Positions 47,401 to 59,373 are shown, counted from the first letter of the stretch. The stretch is DNA of 64,000 nucleotides from Xiphophorus maculatus (GCF_002775205.1 NC_036460.1:3044056-3108055), one strand, 5' to 3'. Notes: a model not told the origin generated them from the letters alone. Numbers and translations are program-made.

Positions 47401-50400
47401 CTAGAAAAGCTTAACTGAAGGGAAATCCTTGAACATGTTAAAATCACTCAGCCTTTGAAGGAACTAAAACCCCGAATTAAAACCCATCCATGCAGAAATC
47501 TGCACACCGTCTCCGGCGTTCTTTCAAAATGTCGGTTTCTTTTGGACACGTTTGCTGACTCGGGATCGGCTCCTTCGCTGCTCCGCTGAGGCGACGCGCC
47601 GACGTTTAAATCCCCGCCGACCGGCGCAGGAAGTGGCAGCTGCACAGTAATTGGGTGAAGCTGTCGTTTTACGGACGGCTCGTTAATCACACCTTTCTGC
47701 TGGCGGCTTTTCTGGGGATTATCGATCCTCTGTTTGTGAAACGCAGCGTGTCTCTGGGATGTTTAACTTTTTAAACAAATTGCATTAACGGGACAAAAAG
47801 GTGTTAATCTGTCAAATAAATGGGATTCAGCAGATTTAACAGCAAAACAAGAACCTGCTGGTAACGGAGCAGAAACCATCGCATCCAAACGTTTTTCCAT
47901 GAACGCCAAAATCGTTAAGTTGAAAACACTTTCAGGTCACAAAAAGTATTTACTTTTGTTTTGGTTTATCTGCTCAATAGTAATATAAAGTAAAATGTAA
48001 TTCATTGTAGATAGAAAACTTAAGAAAAAGGTTTTGCACCATTATTTTATCATAAGACAGGCCAACAGTTTCTAATCTTTTGGGGTTGATTATTTTCTCT
48101 TTTTTTGCATTTGAGTAAAAGTACCTTGGTGATTGTTGTTGTAGTTACTTCAAAGTTAAGACAAACGCAGAAATATTGTTAATAAGAATTTATCTTTTCT
48201 ATCTCACTTTTTAAAAAAGATGTTATTTATAAAAAATTTTAATCAAATGTTTATTTGTTATATAGAGCATTTTTCCAATAATTTCTGAGTTTATTTATTT
48301 AATTTTTATCCTTTATGGCCCTCCGTATCTCAGAGCTTTGCATCAGTATGAGGACTTGGCCTGAAGCACAGTGAAAGTATAATATCAACATGAATCAGTG
48401 CCACTTGAAACATATTAGCAGTTGTTTGGGATTGCACACATTGATACTGATGCACCGTTTTATGAATGTATTTTGGTTAAAAAGCCTTTTGTAGAGCAGA
48501 GCAACCCCGACTAGGAGCTGGTGGAGTGTTATCTGTGTGTAGATGTTAATAAATTACCTTCTAACCTTTGGAATATAAGAAATAAGTTCTAAAGGAGTGA
48601 TGTGAAGCAAAAACTTGCCAGCAGAGCAGAGAAAGGTCATAAAACCCGACCAGTTCTTTCCCACACAGAGTAAAATGTCAAAGAAATGTCAGATACGGCG
48701 ACCTGAGGAAACAAGGCGGCATGCAGGAACAAAATCTGACATAAAATGTATTTTTTACAAAACCAAAAGGGTATTTATAAACCTTCAGGGCTGATAAATA
48801 GGAGTAAAAATGTTTCATTAAGCAGAAATGGGAGAAATTACAAGAGTGTTATTATTCCATGAAAATATAATCGATGCTTTTATTAAGTTCAAAGTGCATC
48901 AAAGAAGAAGTTGATATGGTTCATCTTCTGCTTTTCACATACAAAAAGAAATTGATTTTTAAATATTTTATCCTCTGATCAAGGGAGAATTGATTTTGAT
49001 CCCTGATTGATTGGCCTGTCACAATAACACATTTTGCTGGACGATAAATTCTCCCAGAAGTTATTTTGATTAATGATAATATTGTTTTGAGACCATTTTC
49101 AAGTAACATATTAGTAATAATGGCATTCTCAAGGATCAATAAGCTTTAAATTCTGATGAACATTTAAACACTGGAACTGGAAGACATTTTAAATGTCCAA
49201 GATGAATAAATAAAAACAACTGAAACAACAAACAAAATAAATTATGAGGTCTCTGCTAACAAAATTATGTTTCAAAAAAGCACCAGACTGAAAACTTTTA
49301 TCACTCAGTTTTTGATAAAAAGAGAAAGAAAGAGGGAAAAAAAGATAAATCAAGCAAATGAAAATGATTAAGTTTCACTTAATTTATCATGCAATTAATT
49401 GATTTATTGTTTATTGTTACAGGCCTGCTGGTTGGTTGACTGGTGCATCACCAAGATGAGATAAAATAAAAAAACATAATCCTTTATTTGTCCCACAAGC
49501 AGGAAGTTTGAGCTGAAAGGGGACAGAGTGGAAAAATAAATTACAATAAAAACCATGTAATGTAGAAAAAGCACCAAATAAGGCTAAACTAGAAATATAA
49601 ATATGAAAATATCCAAATATACGCACACGTACAGTATGTACAGTGATCTAAAATCAGAAAAATCACTTCTGATTATCTTATTGTTTTCATCTGTAAATTT
49701 CCAGTTGTGCACAAAGCTGGAGGTCAAAAAGACGATTTTTGTTTTTTACTTACCATCAATAATTTTATTAATGGAATGAAACGGGGAGATGTAGGTATTA
49801 TGAATTTCAAAACCGCTTGTATTTTTCATCTTTCTCGCTTCGCAAAGTCTCGTTGCCATAGTAACTGACTGACAACACCACCAACTAATGTATCAGGATT
49901 CAACACCAAAGAGAGACGCAAAAGTCGAACACAAACATTTTCATTTGTGGGATCTGACGTCACGCTGCAACGTGTCCGTATCCTAATCAGTTTCTGAATA
50001 AATAAAGATAATTTAACTATGATTTGAAAGAATAAATGTTCTTCTGCAAGACGCACAAAAAGAGATCGACATTTTTAACATTTGGGTTAAAAAAGAAAAC
50101 CATTTTACTTTCTGTCGTCAAAACAATCTTTTCTTTTAACTCCTGGCCATATTATTACGCCCCAGTTAAACCTTTAAAACAGGTTTTACATGTTTTTCAG
50201 GGTGTGAAAGAGGATCAAGGAGACGGCCAAATGGTGAAACTGACCAAACAGAACGGAGTGATGAAGACTGCAGATGAAGAGGAGAGAAGGGAGATGATCA
50301 CCCCGGCGCTGAGGGAAGCACTGACCAAGCAAGGTGAGGAAAACCTGACTTTTATGTGAAAAACTGCTTGGAAAACGACAGACAAGGACATTTAAACGTT

Positions 50401-53400
50401 AAGAAGAGAATTACTTAATTAGCTAGAAAGTTCTTCTTAGATCTTCAGTGTCATTTTAACATTTAAAGAAAGGAGGAAGAATTGGATGCTGCAGCTGGAA
50501 CACCTGTTTATAGAGATTAAACGTTGATTCTCCATGTTGCCGGTTTTTGGTTTAAAAATCTACAGAAAGGCCAGAAAGCGACACACAAATAAACATGTGA
50601 AGAAACAGCGACTCCTTCTAAAGCATCTAAATACTCTAAATCCTGCCGACCTTTCTCTGTTTTCTCTCCACACCGTTATTTTTTAAAAATTTTAAGCAGT
50701 TAACGAGGCAAGATGTCGGAACATTAAACTGCTGCTGCGCACATTACTCTTCAGGTTGTTGCTAGGCAACCGGAGAACGACTGAGTGAGTTGCTTGGCAA
50801 CCAAAGAGTAAGCGAGTGAGTGAGATGATTCCGCCAACCTGAAAAGATTTAGGCTAAAGCTAAAGCTAAACCTCTGCCCAAATCTCCCAGAATGCTGTGC
50901 GGTTCTGGATCAGTGTTCAGTGAAATTATTGAAGATTTTGTTGGACGTAAAATAAAATATTCAATAATTTGAATATTTTATATAGACACATATACATGTC
51001 TATATATATAGACTTGTATATAGACATATAAATGTCTATATATTTCTACAGACATGTGATGATGAACACATGTCTATAGCAATTACTATTTATTGATTTA
51101 TTATTCAGTCCTAAGTTCCTCAAAAATGAGTGAAAAAGCATCAAAAATCCTGAGAAGTTTAAATTTAGTTTTAATTTTAAAATTGGAGAGATAATTCTCA
51201 AACCTTCTGCCTGCATTTGTTTAACAACCATCTTTCAGAAACCAAACCTAAAAAAATTATTTATTCATAAGTATTCATCTCCATCTTTTCCGCAATTTGT
51301 ATTTTCTAATAATTTATTTATTTTGCCTTTTTCAGGCCAGAGTTTCTAGAGGATTACGTCAAGCTTTGTCAGTTTCATCCTGCGCAGAATAGAGGTTTAC
51401 AGTGTAAAGACATGCTGGTCGAACTGCTTGAATTATAATTATTTAAAATAATCATATAATAACTTTGATTAGAATAGTATGTTTTGCTGTTTCAAAAGCA
51501 TTTCTGGGTTGCTTCTCACTGTGATTCCTTGTCTTTCCCATTTTGAACATTGGCTAAAATAAGTGGGCAGGGTTTCATATTTAAACTCCAGGAATCAAAA
51601 CTAAAAGTTTCTAGACAATCTGATCAACTTAAAAAACAATTTAGATTAAAATATTCTTTATTTTTTCCTACTGAATCAAATTAAAGACAGGATTTCTGTA
51701 AAAATGTCATGTTTTTACCAGGTTGGACCATCAGTACCACATTAACAGGCCAGCCGTTTTCAGCCAACATTTCCTGCTGATAGCTTACAGAACCCGCTAT
51801 AAATAGCGCCTCTTAGCGAGGCTTCACTCCGTTTGACCAAATAATGACCCGTTTCATGTGCCATGTTGGCAGCAGCCGCTCCTGGCAGGTGGTTGGTTTT
51901 ATTTGGAAGTGAAGAACGGAGGATGGAGGTTTTGGCTTCGTTTCAGTGGCGTTGGGTCTTGAGGGAGACCGGCTTCCTGTTTCAGGCTTCTTAACACAGT
52001 GCACACGCAAAAGTCACATCCTGCCGAAACTACTGCTGAGTTCCCAGCAAAGTTTTAACCCACCATCAACAAAACTCAGGATGTTACAACTTTACCTGCT
52101 TTCTACAAGTTTTTGTTTATTTTTGTGTCTTCTGTTTTGGTGATATTGCTTTCTACCATTGTTGCAAAGTTTACCAAGTATTTTTGGTCTAGTTTCCTAA
52201 AATAAGACAAAACTAACATACAAGTAACATTTTAGCAAGAAATAAGAGCTTGTTTTAAGTCATTAATTCCTTAATACTCATGAGAAAGTACTAGTCCCCC
52301 TGTCTTGTAACAAGTGAAATAATCTATAAGAGGAACTAGTACTTTTTAATTCACCATTTAGGAATTATTTATGTAAAGAAGTCCTTGTATGCTAGTTTTG
52401 TCTTATTTCAAATGTACAGATATGTTTGCAACATAAACTAAACAAAAATACCTGGTAAGATTTTGTGTTTTGCAGTTTTGTCCAACCTACACTTGTGTTA
52501 AAAGCAACATTGCCAGAGTCACAATAACAAACTTTGCTGGACGTTAAATTGTCTCAGAATGATAATATTGTTGTTTTCTGAGCAATTTCAAGTCATATGA
52601 TGGTAATAATAATAATACAGGAACCCAAACCCAAAAATCAGTAAACTTTACATTCTAATGAACCTTTAACACTGGAACTGGAAAACATTTTAAATATCTA
52701 AAATAAACAACCGAAACAACAAATAAAATGAACCATGAAGTCTCTGAAAATGTTCTTTGTACGAATTTTCTGCTGTGCTTTTACATGAAATGACTTATTC
52801 ATTTCAATTAAATTTCCAAATGTCTAAAATACAAACAAACTTTTACCTTTTTTCTCACATTTATCACAATTAGGCCATGGATCAATACGAAGATACTTCT
52901 AGTGATTTCAAACCTATTCACTTACTTACTCATCAACATGTTTTGACCTTTCCTCCTTCAGGTTATAAGTTAATTGGAAGTCACTCCGGAGTGAAGCTGT
53001 GCCGATGGACCAAGGTAAAAAATAATTAGACATTTTCTACCAACTGGGCCACCAAACCTGCCTGAGTCACAGTCAGAGGTCTGTTTGTGATCTTAGTCTA
53101 TGTTACGAGGGAGAGGAGGTTGCTACAAACACACGTTTTACGGCATCGAGTCGCATCGCTGCATGGAGACGACGCCCAGCCTGGCCTGCGCAAACAAATG
53201 CGTCTTCTGCTGGAGGTATGCAACCATTACAGCACACAGTACGGTAAATATATACATAAATCTGTCTGAAAAGTGGCTAAATATAACAGAGGTGGGTAGA
53301 GTAACCAAAGATTCTACTAAAGTAAGAGTAGGACTACTTCGGCATATTTTTATTTGTTATTTTGCTGAAGAAATGTTTGTAAGTGAGTTCTGTATTATTT

Positions 53401-56400
53401 TAAGAGTACTTGGCTTTAGATAGAAGCTTAAGTTTCCACTGCACCGTTACCTAGCAACCCCAGCTAAGCCCAACCTGTTCCCTAGCAACCCCAGCTAAGC
53501 CCAACCTGTTCCCTAGCAACCCCAGCCAAGCCCAACCTGTTCCCTAGCAACCCAATCCGCCAGTGGAAATGTTACTTTCTTTAACAATATTCAGAAATGA
53601 TTGACTTATAACAAGTTCATCTATTTTGCTGAAAAGATACTTGGCTTTAGATAGAAGCTTAACATGTTATATTTTCTGTTTCCTAACTAAAAACAAGAAA
53701 AACTGAATCCTGCATCCTTTTCTGATTGCATTTTTGATAGTACTCATAAAGAGAGGTTGGTAAAGTGCCAAAAGTTGTACTCAAGTAAGAGCAGCACTAC
53801 TTCAATATATATTTACTCAAGTAAAAGTAAAAAGTAGCCGTCCAAGAAATAAAAAGTAAGGGTAAGAAAGTATTTGGTAAAAAGTCAACTAAAGTACTGA
53901 GTAAGTGATCAAATTATCAATCAGTTAATATTTAAAAATTACATCATCAGATGCACCAAAATATAAAGTTAAGTGGAAATATTTTGTATTTTAAAAAACA
54001 AAATGACAATAATTCATATTAAAAAAATAACTAAATCAGGCAAAATAAAATGTTTCCAAATCAGTTTCATTGTTTTTCATTAGTAGGTGAAATAATGAGC
54101 CAGTGGAACTACAACTTTTTCATTTATATTAAGGAATTATTTACTTAGAACAAGCCTCTATCTTTCTAAAAAGTTACTTTTAAGTTAGTTTTGTCTTATT
54201 TTCAGTGCACTGAGATATTTGCACCAGAAACCAGACAAAATTACTTGGTAAGATTTTGTGTTTTTGCGGTGTGGGCTTTGTCCTTGTTACTATAATACGC
54301 TTTATTTGACCAAATACGCGTGTCTTCATCTTCCCACCTGTTGGTGAATGAAAGTAATTATTGCGTTGAGTTGAAATGTGAACGCTGATTGGTTCTGAGC
54401 GTTGAGTCTCCTCCGGTTTGGTTTCAGACAGCGGCTGTGTGGAGTTGGAAAGGTTGCCGTCGGAGCGTGCCGCGGTGAAACCGCGCGGCTGTCGCCACAG
54501 ATCTGCCTTTCTGTCTGAAGGCCGATATGTGGGATGACAGGAAATAAGCTATTTCAGGGCGCAGATGCATCGCTGCTCCTGCCCTCACCTCGCTGTCACA
54601 ACAGCTGCTATTAGATTGTTGAGAGTGATATCAGTGGACTTGAGGACGGTACTTGGAATAGACCGCACTGTTGTGATTTATTATAAATAGACATCAATGT
54701 TAGATGAGTATATTTTAAATTACATTTGTTTTTTCTTTTAAGGAAGACCTTACCCAAAAGGCCTGTCATGGTAACAAACTTTGCTGGACGATAAATCATC
54801 TCAGATGTTATTGCGATAAACGATAATATTGTTATTTTGAGACCATTTTCAAGTAACATAATGGTAATAATGGCATTAATATGCAAGAAATCGTTCTCAA
54901 ATATCAATAAACTTTAAATTCTAATGAACATTTAAAACTGGAAGACATTTTAAATATATAAATTAAATTAACAAAACAATATAAACAACAAAGAAAATGA
55001 CTCATAAAGTCTCTGTAAACAAAATTATCCTTAAAAAAAATTAGCTAGTTGAGACCAAAACACCAGACTGAAAACTTTTATCATCCAGTTGTTGGTAGAA
55101 AGAGAGAAAACGATAAATTATTGAGTTTATTTTAATTTACAATGCGATTAATTGATTTATTAATTATTGTGAAAGGCGTAAGCACGACATTATAATTTAT
55201 AAGAGAAAGAGTCAAATTGAACATCTAAGTACATAAATGTAGTAAAAAAAAACAAAAAACTTTACTAACGCTCATAGAAATCTCCAAAAACCCAGAGGTT
55301 TCAACTTGGACTTTAAAGATCTCAGTTGTATGAACATAAAATGTTAAAGTTTGTTGGGAGACAATTAGAAGAAGATTAAACAAGCATGGATTGTGTGGAC
55401 GGGTATTTTGATTCTTTTATGCACGTTTGAGAAATCACTTAATCTCCATGGCAACCATTTAGCTTTGCAAAACGCCTGGTTGGACTTAGCCCCGCCTTCG
55501 AGGCGCAGCTCCTCCCACGCTCAGCTCCTTCAGACTAGCCAGCAGTAATTAGTAAACACCTAACCGGTCTCAGTGAAACGCTGGTTAACGATATTAAAGG
55601 GTTAATGGAGGAGCCATGTTGTGACAACTTCCTGAAGGCGGAGCTTCAGAAAGAGAAGGTGTTTCTTTTTAAAGAGACAGAGGCCCAATTTGAAGGTGTT
55701 AAATTACAAAGTCAAATTTATTTAAAGTTATTTGACATATACTGCAACTAAAAGTAACATAGTTTGTTGATTTTTGCTACAAAGTGACACTAAATTCCCC
55801 TTTAAAGAATATTAAGTCCAGTATGTTCACATAAGACAAGCAAAGTATAAAATGGCAGGTGTGAATAAATCCATCCAACAAGATACAGGATCAGGTTAAG
55901 AGCTTCTTCAGTATTTTACTTAAACTTCTTCTCCTCCTCGTCTCTCGTTTCGTCTCTAACAGACACCACACCAACCCGGTTGGCACCGAGTGGCGCTGGA
56001 AAATGGACCCGGCAGAGAAAATCCTGCAGGACTCCCTGGAGAAGCACCAGAACATGATCCGACAGTTCAGAGGTGAGCGCTCCAGCAGGTTCTGGGTCAA
56101 ACTCGGAGTGCGCAACGCCGTTTGGACCTGAGGAAAACGTTCACAGCAGTTCCAGACGCCGCCTCTGTTTATCATGCACACTTCGCCGCCGCTTCTGTTT
56201 ACTGCTCACGACCTTTCGTAACCTTCAGTGTAATGAAGCGGAGAGAAGATTAAAATGCGGCTGCTGTGCCTGCTGTTTTGTCACACCCTTGTTGTAGTAC
56301 CTCATAAATCACTTTTCAAACTGTGTCCCACACACATGCTGAGTATTTTCTCCATTTGGCACGCCTGACTTCACTTTGTCCCTCTACGGTTTTTGCTAAG

Positions 56401-59373
56401 CTGAGATGCTGGAAGCCTGTTTAGACGTTTTATGATTAGAAAAGAGAGCAAACATTATTAGTTTTAGAGTTTGATCTGATTCCAGGTTGGCAGAGAGCAG
56501 CTGGTCGTTGGCGAAAGCTCAGCAAAAATGAAAAATTATGATCATCCCAAGAGTAAAATTTGACCACATTTTGAGCAAAGAGGCAGCGAGTTGCGTTTAG
56601 ACTTTTATGAAACTAAAAGCGATCTAATTAGGGAAAATGATTTTCATGTTTTTAAATTGAAAGGTTTTAGAAAAATATTCCCAATGAAAATGTCCATATG
56701 CATTAAAATGTCTTAAATTCATTAAAATTAATTAAAAAATGTATTATTTTTTTCTTTGTGGGGCTATTATGTCAAACCAATACTCTGCATTGATCATAGG
56801 TTCTTTAAAACAGGGTTTATGTTTTCTAGTTTTAAAACAGTTGAGAATTCTTCCTTAATAATATTGTTTTATCTTTCAACTCATCTACAAAAATGTATTT
56901 TCCCTCACTTTAATTCCCTGCTTTCAGCCTCCTCTCATCCGTTTCTTATCTTTATGAGCGCCCTTGCTGACAGACTGGCGATAAATGTCTAGTCGTTTTC
57001 CTTCTGTCATGAGGCCCAGCCGTTTAAACTGCTGATTAAACTTTGATTTGTATCTCTACCTGTAACTCTGCTCCGTTTGCCACTGACCAGTTTGAGGATG
57101 TTGACCTTTGAAGGGACGGTCTCTCTCCCTGCAGGCGTCCCTGGAGTGAAGCCGGAGCGATACGAGGAGGGTTTGGCCGCCAAGCACTGCGCCCTGTCCT
57201 TGGTGGGCGAGCCAATCATGTACCCAGAAATCAACACCTTTCTTCGCCTCCTCCACTCTCATCACATCTCCAGTTTCCTGGTCACAAATGCTCAGTTCCC
57301 AGAGGAAATCAGGTGGGTAGAAAGCAGAAATAAACTAGTTTTGCTTAGAAAAAGCCAAACTTTCCTTTAATTTTCAGAGCTTTCCTGAAGTTTCCTTAAT
57401 ATTTGGTTTTTAAAACACGTTGAGACTTTTGCTCTTACTTTCATTTTAGCGTTTTAATGTTTACTTTGTTTTTTTTCAATGTTTATTGATTTTATCTGTT
57501 CACTTTGTTGCAGCTAATATTGTTTTAAAGTGCTTTACAAATAAATTAGTAGTATTGTCTCTAATTTTAGTTAAAAACATTTCTAATCTGTAGAAAATAA
57601 CCTTTGTTTTAGAGAGGATGTCTGTGCATCCTTAAAAAGTCTTAAAATTTATACATCTAAAATTAAGACCTTAAAAAGTCTTAAGCTCATCACAAAACTA
57701 TGTTGGCCTTTGATATGTTAATGACAGGTCTTGTGAATTTCTGAACTCAATCTATTTGCATATTAATCAACATGAATGCATCACATAAATATGCCAGATT
57801 TAGCCAAAGAGGCTAATTTTCATCTGTTGTTCCACAGCAGGTTGATGGAAGAGGTTAAGTTGTTATTTTAAAATTAACATGCATGACTTAAGTTTTGTCT
57901 TGACAGGACATTTCATTTTGTACAGTCTGTGTTTTTAAGTTGCTCTCACTTCACTGTTCCCTGTATTTGAGGCTACTGCTAACTAGCTTCTAATATACCC
58001 TTGCTAACTTGCTAACTAGCTTTCTGTCATGAGTAAGTGCAAATCCAGTTGACCGGATGAAGTTTGTGCATTTCTTTGGAGGTATAGGTCTTAAATTCCA
58101 TTCACAATGGTCTTAAAAGTCTTAGAAAGTCTTAAATTTGAGTTGGGGGGCAAAGCTGTAGAAACCCTGCTAGAGAAATATCTGGCTGCCTGGTGGCAGC
58201 ATATAAATAAAGTAGAGTTGTCTGAAAGTTTTTAGTTTGAGTATGTGGAACAACTTGACTGCCTCCAAGGTGCATGAAGAAGTCAGAGAGGAAGTTTGAG
58301 ACGAGAACGGGGAGAACCGGTAAGTTGTGGCCTGACAGAAAGCTCTGGCCTTCACACTTTTCAGAACTTTTGCTGAATTTGAAATAAATTTTTACTCTTT
58401 AAGTATTTTTTCTGATTCAAAACATGACGTATCTTATAGTAAAAGTCAGGATTTTGATTTAACTGGACATTTATCTTAAAAAAACAGTAAAATCTCCGAG
58501 AAGTTCTCTGAAATTGATAAAACAGAGTTTTTTTTTTGAGAGTTCAAATGGATTTTTGCAATGCTCAGCATCTTTAAACCTCTCAGTCCAGAACCACTTC
58601 AAGGTTGTGAAGACATACCACACTGGCACATCCTATAGCTCGGCTAACTAGCCTGTCAGCGGCTCACTTATCACACACCCGTCCTTCAAGGTGAAGGTAG
58701 GACACCAGTCAGCAGCTGGGTGAAGATGAGCTGTTTCTTTCAGAATGTGGAGAAATCACCTTTTTACAGTCGTCCTTGTCATTTAGAAATGTGTTTCTTT
58801 CCATGAACATCATATCATCTTAGCCCTTCTAGCTCTTAACCCTAATCCTAATGGTTAGGATTAGGATTAGCCTGTAGGGAATAACCCTAAACCTAATGGT
58901 TAGGGATTAGGATTAGCCTGTAGGGAATAACCCTAAACCTAACCCTACAGGCTTCAAATGTTAGATCTCTCCTCCCAACAGCCATAACTATCTCCAATAA
59001 CTCTGAAGAATTTGAATGAGTGACAATATTTAATTTCCTTTTGGGATCAATGAAGTATTTTTGAATTTGAAATATTTCGCTCTGTATAATGAATCAGTTT
59101 ATCTTTTGAAACAAGTGACTAAATATTGGATTTTCTCACGCATTGAGCTGTAGTAGTAGGTATGCATGTGTCCTGTTAGCGGTTTGGTCATATGGAAAGC
59201 CTTAAAGTGTGTGCACACATTGTTCCTATTTTTCCAGGAACCTGGTGCCGGTGACTCAGCTGTACGTCAGTGTGGATGCCAGCACCAAGGACAGCCTGAA
59301 GAAGATTGATCGGCCTCTTTTTAAGGACTTCTGGCCTCGTTTCCTCGACTGCCTCAGGGCTTTGGGAGAGAAA
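38497..59373 (+). CDS. tyw1: TYW1 wybutosine synthase (3' end beyond window)
   Basis: Thirteen coding exons: 38497-38560, 38755-38882, 38961-39092, 39922-40023, 43128-43322, 43397-43660, 44049-44171, 50201-50333, 52962-53014, 53097-53215, 55963-56072, 57135-57312 and 59238-59373. All are GT-AG, the phase is kept throughout, and they give 579 codons; human TYW1 has 732, so the last exons lie past 64000. The N-terminus has a hydrophobic anchor (about 43-60). The flavodoxin domain starts at about residue 95, with the FMN loop SQTGTAK (102-108). An acidic linker (ESSSEEEE) follows, then the radical-SAM domain with C429-x3-C433-x2-C436 (CANKCVFC). The enzyme condenses pyruvate with N1-methylguanosine-37 of tRNA-Phe to make 4-demethylwyosine, the second step to wybutosine. 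Exon 1 resembles human least and is the least certain. Confidence 0.95.
39200..39560. repeat. degenerate AT-rich foldback repeat in tyw1 intron 3
   Basis: Repeated CAGAAA, GAGATTA and TTTTCAAAA motifs on both arms resemble the interior of the element at 32665-33019. The end repeats are decayed. Confidence 0.4.
40813..40850. promoter_or_regulatory. ETS + X-box + CCAAT cluster in tyw1 intron 4
   Basis: ACAGGAAGT (ETS core) at about 40810-40818, the perfect palindrome GTTGCCTGGCAAC (RFX X-box form) at 40821-40833, then AGCCAATAG, all within 45 bp. This is typical promoter grammar. The position inside an intron suggests a cryptic promoter or enhancer, or a repeat carrying one. Confidence 0.4.
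41371..42010. repeat. 129-bp tandem repeat, five units
   Basis: The landmark AAGGCTTTTATTTTGAAATT starts at 41371, 41500, 41629, 41758 and 41887: exactly 129 bp each time. Units also share AAGCTTxATTTxAAA, CTAATCCCATGTGTAA and AAAAGAGCAATTA. Open frames on both strands arise from this periodicity, since 129 is divisible by three, and are not genes. Confidence 0.9.
42421..42453. repeat. perfect 15-bp hairpin
   Basis: GCAATGCATAGGGAT, loop TAC, then ATCCCTATGCATTGC. Imperfect pairing continues outward through TGCCTGCCAT and ATGGGCAGGC. It forms the subterminal hairpin of the 40933-42467 element. Confidence 0.85.
42471..42844. mobile_element. hAT-type MITE (AGGGATGCACCGAT ends)
   Basis: TAGGGATGCACCGAT at the left and ATCGGTGCACCCCTA at the right are inverted repeats. 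Subterminal ATCGGCC motifs recur. It belongs to a well-known type of fish hAT-like MITE. It abuts the previous element within 4 bp. No clean 8-bp target duplication was seen. Confidence 0.75.
44431..45394. mobile_element. hAT-type non-autonomous element with 8-bp target duplication
   Basis: The left end TAGAGGTGTGCCGATCGATC and right end GATCGGAGCATCTCTACTCTA are related inverted repeats. The element is flanked by identical GTTATTAC at 44423-44430 and 45395-45402, the 8-bp duplication typical of hAT transposition. The interior has repeated AACCAGCATTAA(T/C)CAGCTAGCC units near 44900-44970. It lies in tyw1 intron 7. Confidence 0.8.
46367..46570 (-). mobile_element. tRNA-derived SINE with 16-bp target duplication
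   Basis: Read on the minus strand, it begins GGCGTGCCGTGGTGGCGTAG with a tRNA-like A box (TAGCGGTTAGCGC region) and B box (GGTTCGACTCC), followed by a tRNA-unrelated body and a short A-rich tail. Identical 16-nt CTTTGATTTGTCTTTT flanks it at 46351-46366 and 46571-46586, showing LINE-mediated insertion. It lies in antisense orientation in tyw1 intron 7 and is not a functional tRNA gene. Confidence 0.9.
46801..46976. repeat. 46-bp minisatellite, four units
   Basis: CTAACATAGCCTTGCTA starts at 46801, 46847, 46893 and 46939, a constant period of 46. Units are rich in GCTAGC and TGTGTAGCTCTAAAG. Confidence 0.9.
47490..47710. promoter_or_regulatory. GC-rich non-coding island in tyw1 intron 7
   Basis: CpG-dense sequence (GGCGACGCGCCGACG, CCGCCGACCGGCGCAGG) surrounded by AT-rich intron, with no splice-flanked exon. 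Candidate regulatory island; function inferred from composition only. Confidence 0.3.
49013..49425. mobile_element. TIR element, GGCCTGTCAC type, copy 1
   Basis: GGCCTGTCACAATAAC at the left and TTGTTACAGGCC at the right are inverted repeats. Internal TTTGCTGGACGATAAATT and AAACACTGGAACTGGAAGAC are shared with 52513-52760 and 54760-55178. Confidence 0.75.
50758..50801. promoter_or_regulatory. pair of X-box-like palindromes in tyw1 intron 8
   Basis: GTTGCTAGGCAAC (50758-50770) and GTTGCTTGGCAAC (50789-50801), 31 bp apart. Both fit the RFX-family X-box. The surrounding sequence does not match the foldback MITE arms. Confidence 0.5.
52160..52475. mobile_element. foldback MITE, copy 14
   Basis: Left TTGCAAAGTTTACCAAGTAT; right GGTAAGATTTTGTGTTTTGC. 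Both arms present, in tyw1 intron 8. Confidence 0.7.
52513..52760. mobile_element. TIR element, GGCCTGTCAC type, truncated copy 2
   Basis: AGTCACAATAACAAACTTTG followed by TGCTGGACG(T)TAAATTGTC and AACACTGGAACTGGAAAAC; the right end is lost. Confidence 0.6.
53446..53553. repeat. 31-bp minisatellite of X-box-like motifs
   Basis: GTTACCTAGCAAC at 53446, then GTTCCCTAGCAAC at 53477, 53508 and 53539: a constant 31-bp period with spacer CCCAGCTAAGCCCAACCT. It is the same module as in the MITE copies, expanded to four units, in tyw1 intron 10. Confidence 0.85.
53749..54060. mobile_element. TTTACTTGAGTA-type element, inverted copy
   Basis: AGAGGTTGGTAAAGTGCC, TTTACTCAAGTAAAAGTAAA and ACATCATCAGATGCACCAAA are the reverse of blocks at 33291-33706. 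Confidence 0.6.
54085..54272. mobile_element. foldback MITE, right half, copy 15
   Basis: GCCAGTGGAACTACAACTTTTTC through TTTTGTGTTTTTGCGGTG. It is probably the right arm of the copy whose core is the 31-bp array at 53446, separated by the insertion at 53749. Confidence 0.65.
54760..55178. mobile_element. TIR element, GGCCTGTCAC type, copy 3
   Basis: GGCCTGTCATGGTAACAAAC at the left and ATTATTGTGAAAGGCG at the right. Interior shared with copies at 49013 and 52513. Confidence 0.7.
55390..55750. mobile_element. dispersed element shared with 14.0-14.5 kb
   Basis: TTTGAGAAATCACTTAATCTCC, CCCCGCCTTCGAGGC, CAGACTAGCCAGCA, CTGAAGGCGGAGCTTCAGA and AAAGAGACAGAGGCCCAATT, in the same order as at 14090-14480. 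Confidence 0.65.
58840..58952. repeat. telomere-like tandem repeat in tyw1 intron 12
   Basis: Units of 45-46 nt start CCCTAA at 58840, 58885 and 58931. Each contains CCTAA runs followed by their complement GGTTAGGATTAGG, so each unit is partly palindromic. TTAGGG/CCCTAA hexamers occur on both strands. Confidence 0.8.

Noticed and set aside
53403-53668. Target duplication from a 26-bp direct repeat (ACTTGGCTTTAGATAGAAGC) at about 53408 and 53640
   Set aside because: It is too long for a DNA-transposon duplication and lies within shuffled MITE fragments; a local duplication is simpler.
58840-58952. Chromosome end
   Set aside because: The hexamers are few, run in both orientations and lie inside an intron with coding exons on both sides.
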